From NCBI GenBank assembly GCA_949299935.1, contig CASGCE010000016.1:93898-157897 (forward strand): a stretch of 64,000 bases of DNA, read 5' to 3'. Position numbers and translations under genes: made by a program. Source of the stretch: an uncultured bacterium. Lineage in GTDB: Bacteria > Cyanobacteriota > Vampirovibrionia > Gastranaerophilales > Gastranaerophilaceae. Under the pieces are notes generated by a model. The model did not search any database. It worked only from the letters and a program-made list of their open reading frames with translations, and had not been told where the DNA came from. Shown here in pieces: positions 16,895 to 24,864 of this stretch. How positions within the stretch are numbered: the stretch's first letter is position 1; each line of letters begins with the position of its first letter.

Positions 16895-17854
16895 TTAATC
16901 CTTTACAACTATATCAACAAGCGATTTAGCAATTTCAACTGCTTCAGCAATCTTTTGAGAATTTTCAAACAAATCATCCGCCAACAAGTAATCTTTTACG
17001 ATTTTTCTGGCAAAAGAACCGACAGCCAAGCAATTGGGGTGAACCTCGCACAATGAAGCCAACTCCATAGACTTTTTATTTGTTCCGCCTGACATCATAA
17101 TATATACGGGCATATTGGCGTTTTGGAATAATTGTGCCGTTGCAACTGCCTGAAGTGTCGTGCCATAATCGTCATTATTTCCGCTCATCGCAATACCGTC
17201 TGCTTGAATAATTGTGGTGTAAGGCTTTCTGCACTTAAGCATTGCCCAAACTCTCTCTTTCAACTTTTTATCACCAAGTTCCGACCTATCGAGAGAAATA
17301 CACAACATTCCGTCAAAAAGTTTGTTAATTTGTTTCCATTTTTCCATTACATCAATTTCATCAGTGGAAATTGCATGGAATTCAATACAGTCAATTCCTT
17401 TTTCAATTATTTCAGGCAAAACCTTATCGTAATCAAGAATTTGACTCACCATATCAATTGCATTTTTCGGGCAATTATTAGCACATTTTGAACAGCCAAT
17501 ACAGCGCTCTTTTTTAACCTTGTATTTATCTAATTCAATAATTGCATCATTTGGACACACAACCCTACATTTACCGCACATGACACATTTTTCCTGATTA
17601 ATAACCGCTTTTGTAATATGAGGATCCCCATCAATACCAACACTTACGCAGAGGTACCTGTTTTCTTTTATTCCTGCACGTTCCAAACCGCGTTTTGCAG
17701 CATCCACAACCTCAGGCTTTGCACACAAATCAAAAAAAGAACAGCCCGCAAGTGAATAAATCGTTACCAACCTTTCAACTTCTTCAGTATCCTCATTTCC
17801 GGCTCCGCAAACAAGTTTGAAACATTTTTTTGACTTTAATAAATCCTCTAACAT
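16895..17854 (-). CDS. ldpA: LdpA-like iron-sulfur protein
   Basis: Two 4Fe-4S motifs are present: 'CVMCGKCRVVCP' and 'CIGCSKCANNCP'. The N-terminal part ('CFKLVCGAGNEDTEEVERL', 'YSLAGCSFFDLCAKPEVVDAA') and the C-terminal part ('IQADGIAMSGNNDDYGTTLQ', 'MMSGGTNKKS', 'AVGSFARKIV') correspond in order to cyanobacterial LdpA, a redox-sensing input to the circadian clock. I know of no enzymatic activity. The start at 17854 (MLEDLLKSKK) is chosen because a promoter lies within the longer frame that reaches 17953. Operon with a HAD phosphatase. Confidence 0.8.
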   Translation of the reverse strand: MLEDLLKSKKCFKLVCGAGNEDTEEVERLVTIYSLAGCSFFDLCAKPEVVDAAKRGLERAGIKENRYLCVSVGIDGDPHITKAVINQEKCVMCGKCRVVCPNDAIIELDKYKVKKERCIGCSKCANNCPKNAIDMVSQILDYDKVLPEIIEKGIDCIEFHAISTDEIDVMEKWKQINKLFDGMLCISLDRSELGDKKLKERVWAMLKCRKPYTTIIQADGIAMSGNNDDYGTTLQAVATAQLFQNANMPVYIMMSGGTNKKSMELASLCEVHPNCLAVGSFARKIVKDYLLADDLFENSQKIAEAVEIAKSLVDIVVKD

Positions 17855-17893
17855 ACTTTTAACGCTTTCTTCTTCATCAATATCTACAACAAT

Positions 17894-17922
17894 ATTATAA
17901 TAAAACAAAGCATGGTATTCAA
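17894..17922 (-). promoter_or_regulatory. Promoter of the ldpA-HAD operon
   Basis: Minus strand: TTGAAT (17917-17922), 17-base spacer, TATAAT (17894-17899). The leader to the ATG at 17854 would be about 30 bases. Confidence 0.65.
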
Positions 17923-17992
17923 TTTTAACAATTAAAGCTGCAACTAATATCAAATAATTGCAGCTTTTATGAATTTATTTTTATCAACTTAT

Positions 17993-18214
17993 TTAATTAC
18001 CGTAAACATTCACAGTAACCGTTTTAAAGCCTATAATATTTCTTGTATGCACATCATAGTAAGTTACGTTTTTAATTTTCCCCTCTTTGGCAGCCTCATT
18101 TATACTGCAATCACCAAGTCCAACTATACCAAAGAAACTTCTGCACGTTGCTGTACCTTTTTTGGATACTGCAGCATTACTAAAATTTGCTAATAATTGT
18201 CAATAATGAATAAG
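17993..18214 (-). pseudogene. TRL-like exported protein gene, broken at the start
   Basis: From 18181 down to the stop at 17993 the minus strand reads 'SNAAVSKKGTATC', 'FFGIVGLGDCSINEAAKEG' and 'VTVNVYG', matching the TRL-like family (TRL was first named from a tRNA-associated locus), whose members are small exported or lipid-anchored proteins with a conserved GDCSI. Upstream, 'QLLANFSNA' looks like the end of a signal peptide, but an in-frame TGA lies just before it and no ATG is available; the only candidate is a TTG at 18214 ahead of the TGA. An ATG-led frame in another phase runs up to the same point, which fits a one-base frameshift. Confidence 0.55.
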
Positions 18215-18244
18215 ATATTTCAACACAGTAATACATATAATGTA

Positions 18245-18273
18245 TGGACATTTTTTATCCGTAAATTTAAACT
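18245..18273 (+). promoter_or_regulatory. Promoter of the 215-residue membrane protein, leaderless pattern
   Basis: TGGACA (18245-18250), 17-base spacer, TAAACT (18268-18273), then six bases and the ATG at 18280; no SD. Confidence 0.6.
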
Positions 18274-18279
18274 AATAAT

Positions 18280-18927
18280 ATGATAGACAATACTACATAC
18301 AATTTAGTTTTAGAAAAATTTCGTTTTCCATCTGTAAAAGACTACATGGATATTATAGAATTCTGCAACGCATGTCTTGACAAAACTAATGATGATGCCG
18401 ACGCATACTATATCAAATCTATGGCACTATTTGGACTGGCAACACGCATCAAAGACCACGATGAAATTTATGCTCTTATTAATTCAGAAGAAGTTAAGTA
18501 TTCAAGTTTAAGAGGCGGCGATATGCTTAAAAAACTTCAAACTAACATCAAATTGGCCGACAAAGCAGTTGAAGAATTCAATAAAGCATACAATCTTGAC
18601 AATAAAATCCTTGAAAAACACCCCTATTTGAGAGTAATTGTAGAATACGAATTAACAGGCACCAGATATTTCTTTTCAAGACCAATTCCTTCAAAAGAAA
18701 TTGATGAACTAATATTTCAAAACAAAAAATGGGCAACCACCGGAATAATAGGTATTTTAGCAGTAATTGCAACGTGTATAACAGCATTTTTAGCTGATGA
18801 ATTGTTTGCCGTAAAAGTATTTTTAGGCTCAGTAGCTTGGGTTATACTGACTATTTGGTTCTACCCGAATAAAAATACAAAAATCCTCAACAAATACAAA
18901 GAATATATTACCGAACCTAAGTTTTAA
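18280..18927 (+). CDS. Membrane protein with a TPR-like N-terminal part, unknown function
   Basis: 215 residues. The first 120 residues are helical and resemble TPR units ('NACLDKTNDDADAYYIKSMA', 'ADKAVEEFNKAYNLDNKIL'). Two membrane helices follow ('TTGIIGILAVIATCITAFLA' and 'VKVFLGSVAWVILTIWFY') and the C-terminus is short and basic. The topology suggests a cytosolic helical domain anchored at the inner membrane. There is no SD; a good promoter ends six bases before the ATG. Not identified further. Confidence 0.7.
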   Translation: MIDNTTYNLVLEKFRFPSVKDYMDIIEFCNACLDKTNDDADAYYIKSMALFGLATRIKDHDEIYALINSEEVKYSSLRGGDMLKKLQTNIKLADKAVEEFNKAYNLDNKILEKHPYLRVIVEYELTGTRYFFSRPIPSKEIDELIFQNKKWATTGIIGILAVIATCITAFLADELFAVKVFLGSVAWVILTIWFYPNKNTKILNKYKEYITEPKF

Positions 18928-18942
18928 AATTGGCGTAATTTT

Positions 18943-19959
18943 TTATAACAAATCAGGATAAAGATTCAGCATATCTTTGTAAGCAGGAAGAGCAAATTTG
19001 AGATTGTAACGTTTATCAAAGTCACTGTATACAATTTCGGCATTAAGATTGGTGCGTTTCAGACCATATTTTTCTGATGCGACAAATACTTTTTGAATAA
19101 CTTTTTTGGAAGAATCCAAAAGTGCTGCTCTTTCTCTTTTATTAAATTTATCAAAAGCACGCCTGTGAGTGAACGGATCAAGCATCAGATTAATCATACT
19201 ATCCACACCATTATAGGGTTCTTTGGAACCATTATCACTATATCTATACCACAAATCTATTATACCGATTGTTTTTTGTTTGTTATCAACAATCAAATTA
19301 TTAGGATTCATTATATCAATCTCACAATCGGTGTACTTGTTTAATTTATCTACGTTTGCAGCAAGGGAATCAAAGCTGCTTTGCGGGAATTCTGAAAGCA
19401 CACTAATTTTACCGGCAATAAACTTTGCATCATCATATGTTATAAAATCCGTGCCGTCCTCAACTCCTTTAATTTTTTCAGACCAATTGGGCAACGAGTG
19501 TGATAACCCGTGAACTTTTTTATTAATAAAAAAGCCCTTGCTGTTTGTAGCAACATATTGCCCGAAATTTGGTGCCAATTCGTTTTGTATTTCAGGAATT
19601 ATTGGTGTTGTAATAAAACTTTGCGGAGTAAAAGTTTTTCTTTCAATTCTTATCAGGTAATCATCAATTTTAGGAATGGCATAAACATCTGCATGGAACC
19701 CCCTGCCTATAAAATTTTTGTAATCTGAAATTGTCGATAGTACAACATTTTTTAATGATTTATTTTTATATGCTTTATGCAACGACACCAAGAAATCTTC
19801 ATAGTTAAGTTTTTTGCAAAAACTTATATTTGCAGACAAAGGACAATGTTCAAAGATATATGTCTGACAATTCATACTTGGAAATTTATTAGATTTATCT
19901 TTGTTCAAAGTTTGAGTATTATAAATCGCATATTGATTTAATATAGGTAAAACTTTCAT
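18943..19959 (-). CDS. Orphan protein with kinase-like motifs and N-terminal SFC motif
   Basis: 338 residues. After an Asn/Lys-rich start comes 'ANISFCKK' (Ser46-Phe47-Cys48), the variant of the shared N-terminal motif. 'IGRGFHADVYAI' (about 85-95) resembles a kinase Gly-rich loop, with 'DDYLIRIERK' after it (Arg104 where Lys is expected). 'DIMNPNNLIVDN' (215-226) resembles the catalytic loop D-x4-N, and 'IGIIDLWY' (232-239) a DFG-like metal loop. This order is that of protein-kinase-like folds such as effector kinases or APH enzymes. Activity is inference; the Arg at the Lys position is unusual. Divergent from the 20105 gene. Confidence 0.6.
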   Translation of the reverse strand: MKVLPILNQYAIYNTQTLNKDKSNKFPSMNCQTYIFEHCPLSANISFCKKLNYEDFLVSLHKAYKNKSLKNVVLSTISDYKNFIGRGFHADVYAIPKIDDYLIRIERKTFTPQSFITTPIIPEIQNELAPNFGQYVATNSKGFFINKKVHGLSHSLPNWSEKIKGVEDGTDFITYDDAKFIAGKISVLSEFPQSSFDSLAANVDKLNKYTDCEIDIMNPNNLIVDNKQKTIGIIDLWYRYSDNGSKEPYNGVDSMINLMLDPFTHRRAFDKFNKRERAALLDSSKKVIQKVFVASEKYGLKRTNLNAEIVYSDFDKRYNLKFALPAYKDMLNLYPDLL

Positions 19960-19988
19960 ATAACATGCTAAAAACCGTAAATATATTT

Positions 19989-20000
19989 TTTGCTAGCAAA
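19989..20000. promoter_or_regulatory. 12-base perfect palindrome between divergent orphan genes
   Basis: TTTGCTAGCAAA lies between the divergent genes at 19959 and 20105, about 30 bases before the minus-strand gene. It could be a repressor site shared by both. Confidence 0.3.
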
Positions 20001-20104
20001 GATTAATATATAACCCAAAATTTACAGCAGAATAATAAACAAAGTAGCAAATTTATTTTTTACAGGTTTTAATACAAAAAAATAACAATTAAAGGAGGTA
20101 TTTA

Positions 20105-20980
20105 ATGCGTATATCAGCTATAAATCCAATTTCTGCCAACGAAACGAATTCAAACTACAGTGCTGTAAAAAATAACAAGAAAAATTTTTATAGTACAAAT
20201 AATTTATCCAAAGACGTAATTTCTTTCGGCGGAAAAAATGTTCCAACCGAAACTCTGGATGAATATTTAGTGCTTTTGGGGGAAATAAGTAAAATAAATC
20301 GCAAACATAATGACGGAATATCAGCAGTTACAAAAAATTCTGATAAATTACTGGAGAATGTTAACAAAAAAATAAAACCTCTGTGTGAAAATTCTGATTT
20401 ACTGTGGACAATTACCCCTGAGCATAAACGAGAGCAATACTCAAGATTTGCTGTATTGTATCTTATAGAGAACGGTCCTGATGAAGAAAATACTAACAAG
20501 GTTATAGATATAATTTTTCCTTCAATAGAAAAAAGGATTTTAAAAGAAAATCCGCAAATTATACTAACAGAAATAGAAGAAGCGGAAGCTGAAACACCAA
20601 CCCTTGCAGAAAATATGACACTTAAAAAACTCAAAGGTTACCTTTCTAAAAAGGTAACAATTAAAAATAATCTGTATGACAAACTTTCAGAAATTGACCT
20701 TAAATATTACAGACAAAAAGTAAAAATTACCAATTCAATGGATACAATCAGAGCAATAGCCAAAGTTGACACCGTAACATTTAACAGAGAACTTACACAA
20801 AGAGCCATCCAGAAAAAGCCCGACTTGAAAAATATATACAGCGAAGCGTACAAAAAGAACTATGATAAAGTAAAAGAGATATATAAAAAGGGAACTGCAA
20901 CTCAATATGCAAGCAAACAAGCATCTAAAGCGGTAATTGATTATTTAGCAAACGAACATGTAGAGGATCTGCCTTTTTAG
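20105..20980 (+). CDS. Orphan protein with N-terminal SFGG motif, 291 residues
   Basis: Begins 'MRISAINPISANETN', stays Asn/Ser-rich, and reaches 'KDVISFGGKNV' (Ser40-Phe41-Gly42-Gly43). The rest is charged and helical, with a coiled-coil-like stretch around 145-205 ('EIEEAEAETPTLAENMTLKK') and a basic C-terminal third. A perfect AAAGGAGG stands seven bases before the ATG. No signal peptide, no known domain. Divergent from the kinase-like gene, with a palindrome in between. Confidence 0.7.
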   Translation: MRISAINPISANETNSNYSAVKNNKKNFYSTNNLSKDVISFGGKNVPTETLDEYLVLLGEISKINRKHNDGISAVTKNSDKLLENVNKKIKPLCENSDLLWTITPEHKREQYSRFAVLYLIENGPDEENTNKVIDIIFPSIEKRILKENPQIILTEIEEAEAETPTLAENMTLKKLKGYLSKKVTIKNNLYDKLSEIDLKYYRQKVKITNSMDTIRAIAKVDTVTFNRELTQRAIQKKPDLKNIYSEAYKKNYDKVKEIYKKGTATQYASKQASKAVIDYLANEHVEDLPF

Positions 20981-20982
20981 CC

Positions 20983-21183
20983 AGTTATTTTGATATAATT
21001 TTTGCAATTAATGAACGTTTACATCCGGGAGAAAAAAGACTTATACAATATGCAATAAATAATTGTAAGATTTTACCAAAAAATTTTGAAGAAAATATAA
21101 AAAAATTATTAGAACTTACTAATTCGGAAAAATTGTTTATTTTAGATTTAATTATTACAGAATTGAGATATATATGGAAATAA
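20983..21183 (+). pseudogene. Gene remnant, C-terminal fragment resembling a nucleotidyltransferase
   Basis: A plus-strand frame without a start codon reads 'SYFDIIFAINERLHPGEKRL', 'CKILPKNFEENIKKLLELTN' and ends 'ITELRYIWK' at 21183. It has the look of a real protein C-terminus; 'HPGEKRL' followed by 'LPxxFxENIxxLL' recalls the C-terminal helical part of small nucleotidyltransferases, but I cannot confirm this. It begins in another frame at the end of the preceding gene, with no SD, so it is best read as a decayed gene or an undetected frameshift. Confidence 0.35.
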
Positions 21184-21581
21184 ATCATATTGCTATATGG
21201 TCGTAATCTAACTATATTAAGGAAATCACAATCTATCCGCACAAACCATTATGGACGTGAAAATACAAAACAAAAAATAAAATTAACTTATACAAAATCT
21301 GAGATTCCGAGTTTGTTTAATAAAACTTCCAACTTATTAGATTTAAATTTTATTAAATTTTGTTTAGTTTTTATTCAAAAAGTTCCGCCTAAATTTAAAT
21401 AAATTTTCAACACTGTCCTGTCCCAAAATCCCGACTAAAAAAATCAAGATATATTTGAAACACAGCCCTATTGGTTCAAAAAAATCAAATTCCGACATTG
21501 TCTGTCAAATCATACTCCGAGTTAAGGCTCATTTTTTTGTAAAAATTTACATTTTTTTCAATAATTATCTGAATAAAAAAA
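21184..21581. other. Intergenic, about 400 bases, nothing supported
   Basis: An AT-rich stretch between the gene remnant and tRNA-Phe. A 70-codon plus-strand frame (21190-21402) exists but has no SD and its translation resembles nothing I know. No terminator or repeat was found. Confidence 0.35.
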
Positions 21582-21657
21582 TGGTGCCGCAACTCGGAAT
21601 TGAACCAAGGACACAGGGATTTTCAGTCCCTTGCTCTACCAACTGAGCTATTGCGGC
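21582..21657 (-). tRNA. tRNA-Phe (GAA)
   Basis: Complete cloverleaf on the minus strand: acceptor GCCGCAA/TTGCGGC, D arm with AGTTGGTAGAGC, anticodon loop CTGAAAA (anticodon GAA), T arm with GGTTCAATTCC, discriminator A and an encoded CCA (21582-21584). Confidence 0.95.
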
Positions 21658-21766
21658 ACAAACAAAATATTAAATTGTCATGGGGAACAACAAACATAGA
21701 GCCCCACAAAGGCCAAACGAGCCACATGAATAATTGTATCCGCTAAATTTACGACGTCAAGAACTT

Positions 21767-22258
21767 TTATAGCGGGCAAAGGTACAAAGTAACATTTCTG
21801 CCCTCGAGCATAGGTTTTTTTTCAATCTGCAAAGGAGCATCCTTCAAATCATCAATGAACCGGTTAGCCAGAGCAAACGCCAACTCACTATGCTGCATTT
21901 CTCGTCCTCGGAGCATGATAACAATTTTAACTTTATTGCCTTGTGCAATAAATTTTTTGATATTATTAATACGAACCTGATAATCGTGAGTATCAATTTT
22001 GTATCTTACTTTAACCTCTTTGACATCAACCACGTGCTGTTTTTTCTTAGCTTCTTTAGCACGTTTTTCGAGCTCATACTTAAATTTACCATAGTTAAGA
22101 ATTTTAGCGACAGGGGGCTCCTGATTAGGACTTATAAGGACCAGATCCAAGTCTGCGTCATATGCCATTTGTAAAGCTTTAGAAGTCGAAACCACACCGT
22201 GATTTTCACCTTTATCGTCAATTAACCTGACTTCTTTAGAGCGAATACGCTCATTCAT
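21767..22258 (-). CDS. infC: Translation initiation factor IF-3
   Basis: Binds the 30S subunit and checks the start codon. The N-domain signature 'NERIRSKEVRLIDDKGEN', the lysine-rich linker 'KRAKEAKKKQ' and the C-domain 'GNKVKIVIMLRGREMQHSEL' are all present. From this ATG it has 163 residues. A start at 22288 is also possible: AAGGAG sits eight bases before an in-frame ATA, which would add ten residues ending 'YNKDQAI'. Atypical IF-3 start codons are known as a feedback device. rpmI and rplT, which usually follow, are not here; tRNA-Phe lies downstream. Confidence 0.93.
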   Translation of the reverse strand: MNERIRSKEVRLIDDKGENHGVVSTSKALQMAYDADLDLVLISPNQEPPVAKILNYGKFKYELEKRAKEAKKKQHVVDVKEVKVRYKIDTHDYQVRINNIKKFIAQGNKVKIVIMLRGREMQHSELAFALANRFIDDLKDAPLQIEKKPMLEGRNVTLYLCPL

Positions 22259-22521
22259 AATTGCCTGATCCTTGTTATAGTTAACTATTTTTCTGTCTCC
22301 TTATATTGATATTACCCAGAATATAATATCACAACATATGAAAAAAAGCCATATATTCAAAAAAAAGTTTTATGTAACAAAATGTAAATATAATTTTTCA
22401 AGGCTAAAATCCTTACCGTGTAAGGGTTTACGGAATTCATGGAACAAATAGAGATTAAAGAAAAGCGCCACAAAAACCGATAAATAAAATGTCAAACAAA
22501 CAATATAGGAGTATAAGTATT

Positions 22522-22641
22522 ATGATTGAAGCACAAGCTGAATTGTTAGGGATGAGCACGGAAGAGATTGACATGTCGTTACCGATACAAAAATTGTTTG
22601 ACGAATGTCTAAACTTTATTTCAATATCGAGTTTTGAATAG
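22522..22641 (+). CDS. Small protein, 39 residues, resembling part of an acyl-carrier protein
   Basis: An AGGAG lies 10 bases before the ATG and a strong terminator 13 bases after the stop, so a short independent message is likely. The protein contains 'ELLGMSTEEIDMSLPIQKLF' and 'DECLNFISIS', which line up with helix I, loop and the start of helix II in acyl carrier proteins (ELLG..xEEID...P...LGxDSL), but the modified Ser is replaced ('DEC') and helices II-III are missing. An in-frame ATG at 22489 could add 11 residues, without an SD. It may be a remnant or a short regulator. Confidence 0.5.
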   Translation: MIEAQAELLGMSTEEIDMSLPIQKLFDECLNFISISSFE

Positions 22642-22653
22642 AGTTGTAACCCC

Positions 22654-22689
22654 AAAAAAAGGATAAACGAAGAGTTTATCCTTTTTTTT
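22654..22689 (+). terminator. Strong Rho-independent terminator
   Basis: AAAAAAAGGATAAAC pairs perfectly with GTTTATCCTTTTTTT around GAAGA; T run at the 3' side. Confidence 0.9.
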
Positions 22690-22752
22690 AAATTACAAGG
22701 CTATATACACAGAGAGAATTTTGTATTAGAATAGTAAAAAAGGGGAATGAGT

Positions 22753-24864
22753 ATGCGGGTGACAAATTTTCTCAAACTATCACTAATAGCGTTATTACTA
22801 ACCAATTGTGCATTAGCGGACTTCAAGGAGCATTTTGATTTAGGCCAGCAATATCTATCGAATTACCAATATTCAAGTGCCATAACGGAATTTAAGAATG
22901 CACTGCGAATAAATTACATGGACAATTCAGCGCGAATAGGGCTTATAAATTCCTATTTAGCGCGGGGTATGTATTACGGCAAAGAGGAAAAGAATTACGA
23001 AAAAGCAGCAGACGATTACAGAAGCGCGCTATTTTATATGATATATTACCCAACCAGAAACAGTTCCTCAATGGAGACGGTTACGCAGGTAACCGGTATC
23101 CTAAACAGGTGTCTAAACGCTACAGGCTACAACACCTCACCGGAGAACAGATTTAACACAGCGAAACAACTAAGAGCAGAGGGGAACTTTGCGGCGGCAG
23201 CGTATGAATTCAACCAAACACTGGCGAACAGAGAGCTTCAAAAGGAAAGTTTTGAGCAAATAGGCGACATAATGAAGCTGTTAGGAAACAACCAAAAGGC
23301 GGCGGAATACTACAGGAAAGCTATTGCCGTTGCGCCAACGGATATAGATCTTCGACTAAGTTATGCAAAGATGCTTGACAGTCTTGGAAACGAAGATGCT
23401 GCGGTAGCGGAATATAATTACATACTTTCCAAAACGACAGATAACAAAGAAGTTTTATATGCGCTTGAGCGTATATATAAAAAAAAGCTGGAGAATGCTC
23501 CGAGCGATGCTGATATAACGGCGAATTTAGGTGCTATAATGCAGAAGCAGGGCAAATATGATGACGCTCTTTTATACTATCAAAAATCCGAATATCTTAA
23601 TCCATCAAATATAAACACGCGTATAAACGTGGGGACATTATACCAGCAAAAGGGAGATCCGCGAACAGCAATAAAAGCATACGATTCAGTATTAATATTA
23701 TATCCGGACAACATAAATGCTAATCTATATAAAGCGCAAGCATACGCAGCATTAGGTGATACAAAAGCAGCCATAGCAAGCTATCAAAAAGTGCTTGCAC
23801 TTGATCCGGCAAATATGGACGCACAAACACAAATGCTTAATTTGGTTAAGGGCTCAATGACGATTTCGCAATTTACGGAATATGTAAAGAAAAATCTAGC
23901 CGCAGCAAATCCCGCGAATTTATTTTACAGTTATGCACTTGATTTGCACAAACAAAATAAACTATCAGATGCGATAACAATATACAAGGAAGCGCTGAAA
24001 TTAAATACAAAAAACCCGGAAATATACCTAAATCTTGCAATAGCGCAAAATCAATCAGGCATGCCAAATGAAGCACTGAATACGTTAAAAACAGCCGCCG
24101 CGGCATTTCCGACAAATGAGCAAATAAAAGATGCGATAAATTCGATTACAAAAGACGCAATAAACAATCGACTGGCAAAAGCCGCCTCATACTACGACGT
24201 AAAGGATTATGAAAATGCAATAAACGAATATACAAAAATCAATCCACCGACAGCGGATTCAATGCTGGGTATAGCCTTAAGCTATCAAGCGATGGAGGAC
24301 TACGACAATGCAATCACATATTATCAAAAGGCCTTACAGCTTAAGCCTGTCGATTCAGACATACCATATTATATAGCAGTACTCTACGCGCAAAAAGAGG
24401 AATGGGATAATGCAAAAAATTATCTAAACAAATCACTTGCGATTAACAAAAACAACACAAAATCGCAGGATCTGATGCAGAATGTAAACGAGCAATTAAG
24501 CATGAACGCGCTAAATCAAGCGATATCGCTATATGAAGATGAAAAATATGATGCAAGCCTGAAGATACTGAATCAAGTTTTGAACACGGACGTTACCAAT
24601 TCATATGCATACTATTACCGAGGTATGATTTATGATATAAAAGAACAAAGACAACAAGCGATTGAAGATTTCAAAAAAGCATATACACTAAATAAAGAGC
24701 TTGTCATAGCGAATTACATGATAGCAGTTGATTATGACACAATAGGCGACACAAAAGAAGCACTAAAATACTATACAAATTATGCGAATTCAACAGCCGA
24801 AGATGACGAGTACAAGCAATATGCGAAATCCAGAAGCGAAGAAATAAGAGAACATGGAAATTAA
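22753..24864 (+). CDS. Exported TPR-repeat protein, about 703 residues
   Basis: Start at 22753 (MRVTNFLKL), seven bases after GGGGA; the ATG at 22747 is too close to it. A signal peptide ends near 'LLTNCALA|DF'; Cys could be a lipid site, but Asn at -1 is unusual for a lipobox. At least a dozen TPR units follow, for instance 'AAEYYRKAIAVAPTDIDLRL', 'DALLYYQKSEYLNPSNINTR', 'AIASYQKVLALDPANMDAQ' and 'NAITYYQKALQLKPVDSDIP'. TPR solenoids bind partner proteins; here probably in the periplasm as an envelope scaffold. It overlaps dusB by 11 bases. Confidence 0.85.
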   Translation: MRVTNFLKLSLIALLLTNCALADFKEHFDLGQQYLSNYQYSSAITEFKNALRINYMDNSARIGLINSYLARGMYYGKEEKNYEKAADDYRSALFYMIYYPTRNSSSMETVTQVTGILNRCLNATGYNTSPENRFNTAKQLRAEGNFAAAAYEFNQTLANRELQKESFEQIGDIMKLLGNNQKAAEYYRKAIAVAPTDIDLRLSYAKMLDSLGNEDAAVAEYNYILSKTTDNKEVLYALERIYKKKLENAPSDADITANLGAIMQKQGKYDDALLYYQKSEYLNPSNINTRINVGTLYQQKGDPRTAIKAYDSVLILYPDNINANLYKAQAYAALGDTKAAIASYQKVLALDPANMDAQTQMLNLVKGSMTISQFTEYVKKNLAAANPANLFYSYALDLHKQNKLSDAITIYKEALKLNTKNPEIYLNLAIAQNQSGMPNEALNTLKTAAAAFPTNEQIKDAINSITKDAINNRLAKAASYYDVKDYENAINEYTKINPPTADSMLGIALSYQAMEDYDNAITYYQKALQLKPVDSDIPYYIAVLYAQKEEWDNAKNYLNKSLAINKNNTKSQDLMQNVNEQLSMNALNQAISLYEDEKYDASLKILNQVLNTDVTNSYAYYYRGMIYDIKEQRQQAIEDFKKAYTLNKELVIANYMIAVDYDTIGDTKEALKYYTNYANSTAEDDEYKQYAKSRSEEIREHGN

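Noticed and set aside
17969..18193. Plus-strand open frame of 74 codons
   Set aside because: It mirrors the TRL-like sequence on the minus strand, which has clear family motifs; no SD.
18179..18214. TGA recoded as an amino acid in the TRL-like gene
   Set aside because: TGA is the normal stop of other genes here (for instance the first gene, ending at 379), so recoding is unlikely.
21190..21402. Plus-strand open frame of 70 codons
   Set aside because: No SD, no recognisable motif, in decayed AT-rich DNA.
22405..22430. Short hairpin CCTTAC/GTAAGG as a terminator
   Set aside because: Stem of six pairs with no T run; too weak to call.
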